From positions 1 through 7,618 of the forward strand of contig JAFAQI010000260.1 of the NCBI GenBank assembly GCA_019246495.1: a stretch of 7,618 nucleotides of DNA, given 5' to 3'. This document shows positions 1 through 5,780 of this stretch, one piece after another. The notes beneath the pieces were generated by a model. It was not told where the DNA came from. It saw only the letters and a list, made by a program, of their open reading frames with translations, and made no database searches. The translations under genes were made by a program, and so were the position numbers. Position 1 is the stretch's first letter, and the number at the start of each line of letters is the position of its first letter. Origin of the DNA: Frankiales bacterium. GTDB lineage: Bacteria; Actinomycetota; Actinomycetes; JAFAQI01.

Positions 1-110
1 ACGCGTTCCATGTCGGCGATCAGGACTGCGCCCGGTGCGGCCGGCCGATCACCGCGAAGGACGAAGCTCGCCGCAACGCGAACGGCGACTGCGTCCACCT
101 CTGCTGCTGA
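1..110 (+). CDS. C-terminal end of a small cysteine-rich (zinc-ribbon-like) protein, partial
   Basis: The frame read from base 3 stays open from the window edge to a TGA at 108-110, and nearly every codon ends in G or C, as in the other genes here. The visible 35 residues contain a CxxC pair (CARC, codons at 27-38) followed by NGDCVHLCC at the very end. This CxxC...C/H/CC spacing looks like a zinc-ribbon or LIM-like treble-clef tail. The start and most of the protein lie outside the window, so no function can be given. It converges on the DinB-fold gene at 180-713, with a hairpin between them. Codon use and cysteine content make coding likely; the zinc role is inferred. Confidence 0.6.
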   Translation, partial: AFHVGDQDCARCGRPITAKDEARRNANGDCVHLCC

Positions 111-119
111 GGAGTCGGC

Positions 120-154
120 AGGTGCGGCCGGCTCGAGGGGGCCGGTCCGCACCT
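120..154. terminator. Bidirectional hairpin between convergent genes
   Basis: GGTGCGG at 121-127 pairs perfectly with CCGCACC at 147-153, and an outer A-T pair (120/154) extends the stem to 8 bp. After a single bulged T at 146, an inner stem CCGGC (128-132) pairs with GCCGG (141-145), leaving an 8-base loop. It begins 10 bases after the stop of the upstream gene and ends 25 bases from the stop of the opposing gene. There is no T-tract, which is common for actinobacterial terminators. Its position between two convergent stops supports a terminator for both transcripts. Confidence 0.6.
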
Positions 155-179
155 CCGGCGCCCCCACGTCTATGCGGCG

Positions 180-713
180 TCAGTCCGGCGTCCGGCCGGT
201 GTAAGCGAGCAGCCGCTGCTGCGGTGTGGCGTTGCCGTCGACGCTGATCTCCGGCGCGAACACGCCCTTGCGTTGCTCGTCGGTGAACCTGCCATGGATC
301 GCGTCGTACGCCGCCTCCGCGAGCCCGTCGGGCATCGTCGCGTCCTGGCCGGTCGCCTTGGCAACATCCCAGCCGTGCAGCAAGGCATCGGCGAACGCGA
401 TGCCCAGCATCGGTCCGGTCTTCTCGATCACGCCGTCCGCACTGAAGGCGCTCACGACCTCGTCGCGCGCCTGCGCGAAGTCCTTCGCGGGGTCGTCACT
501 CAGGCTGTCGGGAGGGTTGGAGCCGGGAGGCGACGCGCTCTCACCGCGAGCGGCCGCCGAGAAGTAGCGCTGGGTCTCCAGCATGTGGTTGAGCAGGTCG
601 CGCAGCTGCCACCCCTTGCATGGCGTGCTCGCGCTCAAGTCCTTGGCGCCGGCGATCTTCTCGCCGGTCCAGTCACTGGCCTGCTGATACAGAGCCATGA
701 GATCGCTGGCCAT
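180..713 (-). CDS. TIGR03086-family metal-binding protein (DinB / mycothiol-isomerase-like fold)
   Basis: This 177-residue protein belongs to the DinB/YfiT four-helix superfamily, which includes mycothiol-dependent maleylpyruvate isomerase; the TIGR03086 branch is usually about this length. Supporting motifs are TPCKGWQLRDLLNHM (residues 30-44), DALLHGWDVAKATGQ (109-123) and a C-terminal PQQRLLAYTGR. The likely metal triad is H43, D109 and H113, matching the H...(E/D)xxxH pattern of the family. Related proteins are thought to bind a divalent metal and use thiols such as mycothiol, but the substrate of this branch is unknown. The ATG at 711-713 follows a strong Shine-Dalgarno (GAGAGGAG, 720-727, about 6 bases away). 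The gene lies 62 bp downstream of the HNH gene on the same strand and could be co-transcribed with it. It is probably cytoplasmic: no signal peptide or membrane segment is visible. Confidence 0.85.
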   Translation of the reverse strand: MASDLMALYQQASDWTGEKIAGAKDLSASTPCKGWQLRDLLNHMLETQRYFSAAARGESASPPGSNPPDSLSDDPAKDFAQARDEVVSAFSADGVIEKTGPMLGIAFADALLHGWDVAKATGQDATMPDGLAEAAYDAIHGRFTDEQRKGVFAPEISVDGNATPQQRLLAYTGRTPD

Positions 714-775
714 CCGTCGCTCCTCTCGCGCAGCCGCAGCAGTCCGCGGGGTCGCCTCACTCTTTCAGCGCCCGC

Positions 776-2023
776 CTACCCGACCGACCGCGCGTCAACC
801 AGCAGCCCAGAATCTCCGGGCAGGCGTCGTTCGACGACTCGACCGCGCGGGCTGGTCCATTGGTAGCCGCCGTGTTCGGCTCGGTGCAGTGTCCAGTGGC
901 CTTCGTGGGTGAGCCAGTGGTGGTATCCGCATAGCCATGCGGCGTTGTCGAGGCTGGTCGGTCCGCGATGTCGTCGGAACACGATGTGGTGCAGCTCGGA
1001 TGGTTTGTTGCGGCAGTCGGGGAACGCGCAGCGTCCGCGGTCGCGTAGGTAGGCGGCGCGGCGGATCGGCGCGGTGAACTCGTGATCGGCCTGGCCGATG
1101 TCGAGGACCTCGCTGCGAGCGCCGAGCACCGCGGGGATCAGCTCGGCGTCGCAGGCGAGCCGGCGGGCGGTGTCGGCGCTGATCTGCGCGCCGTCGGGCA
1201 GCAGCACGTGCGCGTCGTGCAGCCGTCCTTCGAGGACGTCGAGGTCGATGGTGACGATGAGCGTGCGTGGTGAGCCGGTGAACGACGGCGGCACGGTCTG
1301 TGCGGCGAGGAAGGTGTCGGCGATGACGCCGAGCGCGTCGTGGTTGCGTTGCGCGCGGCTGCGGTTGTCCTCGGCACCGGCGGGTTGGGCGGCGATCGCT
1401 AGCGCGGCTTCGAGCTTCGCACCGACCTCTGGGGTGAGGGTGCCGGTCAGCGACCGGGTGCCGTCAAACGTGCGCGTCAGGTCGACGTGGCGGTCGGCGA
1501 GGCGTTGCTCGCGGCGGATCTCACTCGCCTTGTCCAGGCCGAGGGCTTGCAGCAGCTCGTCGACGAACCCGGCGATCTCCTCCGGCGGGTGCAGCCGCGC
1601 GCGGTCGACCAGATCCGGCTCGACCGTCTCGCGAATCTCCGCCGGCAGTGACCGCAGCGCGGTCAGGATCGCGCTCGCGTGACCGGTGTTGACCTCACCG
1701 GCGTCCAGCGCCGCCTGCGTCGCCGGATAGGCAGGCAGCTCGCGGGCCAACCGGGCCAGCTGCGCCGCCTGCGGACCGGCGAGCAGCTGCTCCTCGTGCA
1801 GCCACGCCCGCGTGCCGCGGCCGGTCAGCTCCGCGGTCGCCGACACCGCGTCGGACGCCTGCAGCCGGCGTACCAGCACCGCCTGCGCCGTCGCCACCAC
1901 CTCGAGCAGCGCCTCGGCGTCGCCCAGCATCATGTCCGGATCGGTGATCACCGAGTCGTCCGCGCGCAGCTTGTCCGCCGCGCTGACCAGGTCAGCGACA
2001 GCAGGAGACAGCACGAGCGCCAC
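776..2023 (-). CDS. HNH endonuclease-domain protein of the DUF222 / 13E12 repeat family
   Basis: This is a 415-residue protein. An N-terminal helical DUF222 region (about 1-300) contains the family-typical GEVNTGHASAI stretch (109-119). A C-terminal HNH nuclease module follows, with C332/C337 (CAFPDC), H345-H346 (ELHHI), N360 and C365-H368-H369, then H373. The zinc ligands and the general-base histidine all appear present, so the nuclease is likely intact. Length is normal for the family, which is abundant in actinobacteria and known from mycobacterial REP13E12 elements; the physiological DNA target is unknown. The start is GTG at 2021-2023. It is the only start codon between the in-frame stop at 2096-2098 and the conserved N-terminus, and it has a modest AAGGG about 10 bases upstream. 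A perfect LexA-type box at 2110-2125 lies 87 bp upstream, implying DNA-damage induction. No flanking repeats or integrase suggest a recent mobile insertion. Confidence 0.88.
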   Translation of the reverse strand: MALVLSPAVADLVSAADKLRADDSVITDPDMMLGDAEALLEVVATAQAVLVRRLQASDAVSATAELTGRGTRAWLHEEQLLAGPQAAQLARLARELPAYPATQAALDAGEVNTGHASAILTALRSLPAEIRETVEPDLVDRARLHPPEEIAGFVDELLQALGLDKASEIRREQRLADRHVDLTRTFDGTRSLTGTLTPEVGAKLEAALAIAAQPAGAEDNRSRAQRNHDALGVIADTFLAAQTVPPSFTGSPRTLIVTIDLDVLEGRLHDAHVLLPDGAQISADTARRLACDAELIPAVLGARSEVLDIGQADHEFTAPIRRAAYLRDRGRCAFPDCRNKPSELHHIVFRRHRGPTSLDNAAWLCGYHHWLTHEGHWTLHRAEHGGYQWTSPRGRVVERRLPGDSGLLVDARSVG

Positions 2024-2109
2024 GACGAGCAGACCCTTCGGACCGGGGCGGGCAGGGCGGCTGCGGCAACGGATCCGAAAGCAAAGGTGACGAGGCTAGA
2101 ACTTCTGTG

Positions 2110-2125
2110 TCGAACTGATGTTCGA
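2110..2125. promoter_or_regulatory. LexA binding site (SOS box) upstream of the HNH gene
   Basis: The sequence TCGAAC-TGAT-GTTCGA is a perfect 6+6 palindrome with a 4-base spacer. It matches the LexA box of actinobacteria and other Gram-positives (mycobacterial form TCGAAC-N4-GTTCGA). It sits in the 203-bp gap between the subtilase stop (2227) and the HNH start (2023), 87 bp upstream of the HNH GTG. The only gene reading away from it is the HNH gene. I could not place a convincing -35/-10 pair, although TTCTAG downstream on the minus strand could be part of a -10. 13E12-family members have been reported in the mycobacterial LexA regulon, which supports the assignment. Confidence 0.8.
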
Positions 2126-2226
2126 AAGCCTACCCCACCCCACCGACAAGAAACAAGTGCCTGTGGGCAACTCGCCGGAGGCAATCCCTGCGGTCAGTTT
2201 CACGCAGACCGATCGCCTGACACCGC

Positions 2227-3489
2227 CTACCGACCACGGGCGCCCAGCGCGCGGGCTGCGGCGTAGGCGTCGACGAGACCAGCACCCTTGTCAAAGCTCG
2301 CCCGCACCCCGTGGATCACCCGGTAGCCGCGGCCGAACGGAAAGGCCGTGCGCAGCAACGTGCGTTCGATCGCCGCCGCGCTCGCCTGCGGCCGCACCTG
2401 GAACAGCAGCGCGACGATCGCGCACACCTGCGGCGCAGCGAACGACGTGCCGGACCCGGTGAAGTACGTCGCGATGTCGGTCGGCCCCGGGCCGTTGCGC
2501 GGAGTCGCTGTCTCGATCGCGGGACAGATCGCGTTATAGGTGCGGCACGACGACACGATGTGGACGCTCGGTGCGACGAGGTCCGGCCACGTCGTCGGGT
2601 CGCTCTTCGCACCACGAGACGAGGTGTCCGCGACGACACCGCGTCTCGTGCCGGTGCCGCGGTCGTCATAGCCCGCGACCGAGATGATGCCCGGCGTCCG
2701 GTCGTGCGTCGCCTCGTAGTTGCTCTTGCTGGTGGAGCCGTCACCGCCGCCGTTGCCATTGGCCCAGACCGTCAGCACGCCCGCCCGCGCCAACCGGTCC
2801 TGCAACTTGAAGATGACGGCCGTGTTGTCGCCCCAGGAGCAGTTCACCGCGCGGATCGGCGGACACACGCTCGCAGGCACACCGGCACCACACGGATGCA
2901 GGTGATGCACAAGCACCCAGGCGAATGCGTTGGTGATGCCGACCAACGCTGCCGTCGTCGAGATGACAAGAACGCGCGCACCCGGCGCCGTGCCGCCGAC
3001 CTTCGTTCCGTCGGGCAACGTGTAGTGGTCACCGACCGCTACGCCGGACACGAACGTGCCGTGGCCGCCATGTCCGGCGTCCGACGTCAGGCCGTGCGGT
3101 ACGTCGACGACACACGACGGGTCATCGCTGAACTCATGTGTGCCAGGTCCTTCTTCGCCGTAGCGAAGGCAGGGCAACGCCGACAGCACCCGCACGATCT
3201 TCGATTCGCCACCCGGCAGCGCGAAGGCAGGATGCGTCGGATCCACGCCGGTGTCGATGACCGCGATCGTCGTGCCGCGACCGTCGAGCGGCCGGCCGAG
3301 CCGATCGACGAGGGTGCGCGTCGCGAGCGATGCGCGCGTCGCATCGGCTCCCGTACTGTCGGCGCCACTTGCGGATCGCGCAACAGACGAGGCGCCGGGA
3401 CGATGCGGTTGCGGCGCGGCCGTCACGCCCGCGGCCAGCCAGACCGATCCGGCTGCTACAACAGCAGCGACCCGGCGCAGCGCGGACAT
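2227..3489 (-). CDS. Secreted subtilisin-like serine protease (peptidase S8)
   Basis: This is a 420-residue S8 protease. Residues 1-25 form a signal peptide: an RR pair, a hydrophobic core, and probable cleavage around VTAA-P. The catalytic triad is D79 (IAVIDTGVD), H143 (GGHGTFVSG) and S349 (GTSFAAP), and the oxyanion Asn is probably N246 (ANGNGG). Eight cysteines in the mature part could form up to four disulfides, as expected outside the cell. Only about 35-40 residues separate the signal peptide from the catalytic fold, so there is no room for a normal I9 propeptide. No C-terminal membrane anchor is seen, which argues against a mycosin. The ATG at 3487-3489 overlaps the upstream lipoprotein stop by one base (TGATG). 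A GTG one codon upstream would overlap by four bases (GTGA). Either way the genes are translationally coupled. The open frame continues upstream of this start, but that part is antisense-shifted noise over the lipoprotein gene. The substrate is unknown. Confidence 0.9.
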   Translation of the reverse strand: MSALRRVAAVVAAGSVWLAAGVTAAPQPHRPGASSVARSASGADSTGADATRASLATRTLVDRLGRPLDGRGTTIAVIDTGVDPTHPAFALPGGESKIVRVLSALPCLRYGEEGPGTHEFSDDPSCVVDVPHGLTSDAGHGGHGTFVSGVAVGDHYTLPDGTKVGGTAPGARVLVISTTAALVGITNAFAWVLVHHLHPCGAGVPASVCPPIRAVNCSWGDNTAVIFKLQDRLARAGVLTVWANGNGGGDGSTSKSNYEATHDRTPGIISVAGYDDRGTGTRRGVVADTSSRGAKSDPTTWPDLVAPSVHIVSSCRTYNAICPAIETATPRNGPGPTDIATYFTGSGTSFAAPQVCAIVALLFQVRPQASAAAIERTLLRTAFPFGRGYRVIHGVRASFDKGAGLVDAYAAARALGARGR

Positions 3490-5096
3490 CACGGGATCGA
3501 CCGCAGACCGGACGTGTAGCGGAAGCAACTGCACGAGTCGGTGAAGGCGAATCCGCGATAGGCAGCGGCGCCGTCGTGATGCGCCGCCGACAGGTCGGCG
3601 CTGTAGGTGCCGACTGGCACGTACGCACTGTGCAATCCGTTCACGACATCGAGCAGCGTCCCGTGTTGACCCGCCGCAAGCCACGTCCGTACGACGAACT
3701 GCGCGAACATCGGGCCTTCGCAGGACGGCAGCGCCAAGAACGTCGAGTTGTTGTCGGTCGGGGTCAGGCCGGCGTGCTGCAGGATGCTGAGGCAGGTCGC
3801 AGCCGGTCGCTTCGCCATGCTGTCGAGCTGCGCCGCCGCCACGTCGGAGAACGGCGACCAACCCGGCCCGATCGATCCGCGCAGCTGCGCAGCCGGTTGG
3901 GTGAGGTTCTGCACGATGACCGGCGGGTCCTCGAGAGAGCTCAAGCCGTAGCGCGGGTTGTAGTTCTGTTGCTGCGCGACGTCCATGAACAAGTAGTCGA
4001 GCGCGACGTTGCCGATGAACGCGACGTGGTCCACACAGTCCGACGAGAACTTCAGCACCGCGTTCTGCGCACCGCTGCTTGCCTGCGCGAGCTGCTGCGC
4101 GGTGGACCCGCTCACCGCGAGGAACTCGACGTCGTACACCGGTTGTCCCGCCGCCCTGAACGTCGGCGCCACCACCCGCGAGTAGGCAGCGCGCCAGTCC
4201 GGCCGGTCGAACGTGACAACGCCGATGCGCGGTTGCTTCACCGTCGCGCAGCGCGCCGCCGTGCCCCAACGTTGATCGACCCAGTGGTTGCGGACGAGGT
4301 ACGACGCTTCCAACCCGCCGACCCGATCGAGGCTCAGCTGGCTCGGCTGCCACATCGTCGGCACAGCGCGTTGCACCGAGGCGCCGACCGATGCGCCGGC
4401 GGCTGCGTCGATCAGCGGAATGCCGTGCTTCGCCAGGCACTGCGCGAGCGATCCGCTCGCCCCCGCCGTATAGGAGACGACGATGTCGGTCTTCACGTCG
4501 GAGGTGAAGCTGGCGCAAGCGGCCTGCTGCTGGTCGGCCTGTGACTGCGTCGACGATGCGTCGATCGCGTAGTAGCTCGGCACCAGCGTCACCCGGTTGC
4601 CGGGCGCGGTGTTGAGCGCGTGGATGACAGCGGCGTAGTCGGCCTTGGAGTCCGTCGCGGAGCTCTTGCCGCCGTTGGCCGCCTTGTAGGCCTGATCGAG
4701 TCCCTTGAGGTAGACAACGCCGAGCCGCAGGGTCACCCGGCCGTTGCTGCTCGGAAGTTGGGGGACACCGGTCGAGCCCGAAGGCGCACCCGGTGTCGTC
4801 GCGCCGCCGCCACCCGAGGCAGTCGAAGAGCCGCTGGTCGTGCCGCCGCCCGCCACCGTCTGGCCCGAGCCGCCGCCGCCCGTCGCGCCGGCGCCGGATC
4901 CACCGGTGGTCGACGGCCCGCCGAGCCCGTCCGAGGTCGGGGTGCCTCCGTTGAGTCCGCTGTCCGATCCGGTGGCGCGCAACGCGCTGGCCCCGGAGAC
5001 CGTGGTGCCGCATCCGGCGAGCAGGGCGAGCGAGAGTGCAGCGACGGTGCTCTTGCCGGCACCCGCCGCGCGTCGCCTGACCGCGACCTGTCCCAC
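3489..5096 (-). CDS. Lipoprotein with a type I periplasmic-binding-protein-like domain
   Basis: This is a 535-residue predicted lipoprotein. A basic N-terminus (VRRR) and hydrophobic stretch lead to the lipobox LAGC with lipidation at C29. Residues about 40-118 are a very low-complexity Gly/Ser/Thr/Ala linker. From about 120 to the end is an alternating strand/helix domain that resembles branched-chain amino-acid-type (LivJ-like, PBP type I) receptors: RLGVVYL near 124, DIVVSYTAG near 204, RIGVVTFDRPDW near 290, VDHVAFIGN near 355, and so on. Eight cysteines besides C29 suggest disulfides. No permease or ATPase gene is adjacent, so a sensing or scavenging role is as possible as transport. The GTG at 5094-5096 is the only start giving a full signal peptide. 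There is no Shine-Dalgarno, but a promoter lies just upstream, suggesting a leaderless or very short-leader mRNA. It is the first gene of a coupled pair with the subtilase. The ligand is unknown, and the PBP assignment comes from pattern rather than a database match. Confidence 0.75.
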   Translation of the reverse strand: MGQVAVRRRAAGAGKSTVAALSLALLAGCGTTVSGASALRATGSDSGLNGGTPTSDGLGGPSTTGGSGAGATGGGGSGQTVAGGGTTSGSSTASGGGGATTPGAPSGSTGVPQLPSSNGRVTLRLGVVYLKGLDQAYKAANGGKSSATDSKADYAAVIHALNTAPGNRVTLVPSYYAIDASSTQSQADQQQAACASFTSDVKTDIVVSYTAGASGSLAQCLAKHGIPLIDAAAGASVGASVQRAVPTMWQPSQLSLDRVGGLEASYLVRNHWVDQRWGTAARCATVKQPRIGVVTFDRPDWRAAYSRVVAPTFRAAGQPVYDVEFLAVSGSTAQQLAQASSGAQNAVLKFSSDCVDHVAFIGNVALDYLFMDVAQQQNYNPRYGLSSLEDPPVIVQNLTQPAAQLRGSIGPGWSPFSDVAAAQLDSMAKRPAATCLSILQHAGLTPTDNNSTFLALPSCEGPMFAQFVVRTWLAAGQHGTLLDVVNGLHSAYVPVGTYSADLSAAHHDGAAAYRGFAFTDSCSCFRYTSGLRSIP

Positions 5097-5106
5097 GTTC
5101 GGGGAC

Positions 5107-5134
5107 GTTAGAGGTAGACTTCCCTCTAAGTCAA
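5107..5134 (-). promoter_or_regulatory. Probable promoter of the lipoprotein-subtilase operon (near-leaderless)
   Basis: Reading the minus strand, TTGACT (5134-5129) fits a -35 box, and TCTAAC (5112-5107) 16 bases later fits a -10. The GTG start of the lipoprotein lies 10 bases beyond the -10, so transcription would begin at or within a few bases of the start codon. This agrees with the absence of a Shine-Dalgarno. The elements overlap the inverted repeat at 5108-5129. The -35 match is good, the -10 moderate, and the start site is inferred. Confidence 0.55.
5108..5129. promoter_or_regulatory. Inverted repeat, probable TetR operator
   Basis: TTAGAGG (5108-5114) and CCTCTAA (5123-5129) are perfect inverted arms around an 8-base centre. 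A second, overlapping inverted pair is GACTT (5117-5121) and AAGTC (5128-5132). The repeat lies in the 53-bp gap between divergent tetR and lipoprotein genes and covers the -10 and spacer of the minus-strand promoter. Size and position are typical of a TetR-family operator. Binding would block the lipoprotein-subtilase promoter and probably the tetR promoter too. Confidence 0.6.
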
Positions 5135-5149
5135 CGGAGGTTGGGTGCA

Positions 5150-5767
5150 GTGACCACGGCTGTCGCGGAGCGGCGTACGCAGGCTGAACGGCGGGCGGCG
5201 AGTCGGGCCAAGCTGCTCGACGCCGCGCTCGAGTCGCTCGCCGAGCTCGGCTACACGGGCGCGTCGCTCCCCGAGGTCGTCCGACGGGCCGGCTTGAGCA
5301 ACGGCGGGTTGTGGCGGCACTTCCGGTCTAAGGCGGAGCTGATGGCCGCCGCGTCGCTCGAAGCCGAGGAACGGTTGCTCGCGGCGAGCCGCGCCGCGGT
5401 CGTCGAGGGCCGGTCGGTGCAGGAACGACTCGACACCGCTCTGACGCAGCTGTTCTCGTGGGTCGAGCAGCCCGCGATGGTCGCGATCTTCGAGCTGCTG
5501 CTGGCCAGCCGCGCGGACGCGGAGCTGCGGGCCGCGATGCAGGCGAGCGACGAACGCGCGGGTGCGCTGTTCCACGAAGAGATCGCGCGACTGCTCGGGC
5601 CTGACCTCGCCGCACATCCGCGGTTCGAGGCCAACGTTCGCGAGTTGGGGCTCCTTCTTTACGGCATCGCCGTCACGCATCACCTGCGGCCGCGCGAGGC
5701 GCGCAGAGCCTTGCAACAGGAACTGCACGATCTCGCGTTCCGGCTGTTCGACGTACTGCAGTCCTGA
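5150..5767 (+). CDS. TetR/AcrR-family transcriptional regulator
   Basis: This 205-residue regulator has an N-terminal TetR DNA-binding domain. Helix 1 starts near ERRAASRAKLLDAALE (residues 13-28), and the helix-turn-helix covers about 38-59 (SLPEVVRRAGLSNGGLWRHF, followed by RSKAEL). The rest is an all-helical ligand-binding/dimerisation domain with no family-specific motif, so the effector is unknown. I chose the GTG at 5150-5152 because GGAGG (5136-5140) lies 9 bases upstream. A TTG at 5141 in the same frame touches the Shine-Dalgarno and cannot be the start. The gene is divergent from the lipoprotein-subtilase operon across a 53-bp gap containing an inverted repeat, the usual layout for a TetR repressor and its target. 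It converges on the dehydrogenase gene with a 13-bp gap. Most TetR proteins are dimeric repressors released by a small ligand. Confidence 0.92.
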   Translation: MTTAVAERRTQAERRAASRAKLLDAALESLAELGYTGASLPEVVRRAGLSNGGLWRHFRSKAELMAAASLEAEERLLAASRAAVVEGRSVQERLDTALTQLFSWVEQPAMVAIFELLLASRADAELRAAMQASDERAGALFHEEIARLLGPDLAAHPRFEANVRELGLLLYGIAVTHHLRPREARRALQQELHDLAFRLFDVLQS

Positions 5768-5780
5768 GCCGCGCGTTCTG

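Noticed and set aside
776..2023. HNH/DUF222 gene as evidence of a mobile element (REP13E12-like or prophage attachment)
   Set aside because: No integrase, no flanking direct or inverted repeats and no change in base composition were seen; the gene family alone is not enough.
1679..2266. Plus-strand 195-residue ORF over the HNH gene start and intergenic region
   Set aside because: It is Arg/Gln-rich shadow translation opposite the DUF222 domain, with no recognisable domain.
2227..3489. Subtilase as a type VII secretion mycosin
   Set aside because: There is no C-terminal transmembrane anchor, and no ESX component genes are in the window.
2311..3519. Plus-strand 402-residue ORF opposite the subtilase
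   Set aside because: It is extremely Arg-rich and antisense to an intact catalytic-triad protease; a high-GC shadow.
3330..4544. Plus-strand 404-residue ORF opposite the lipoprotein
   Set aside because: It is Arg/Ala/Val-rich with no domain; antisense shadow.
3490..5013. Minus-strand open frame running continuously upstream of the subtilase, which would give a 928-residue fusion protein
   Set aside because: The upstream part is Arg-rich, low-complexity translation of an alternative frame of the lipoprotein gene. A signal peptide begins exactly at the ATG at 3489, so the subtilase starts there.
5141..5149. TTG start for the TetR gene
   Set aside because: It directly abuts the GGAGG Shine-Dalgarno; the GTG at 5150 has the correct 9-base spacing.
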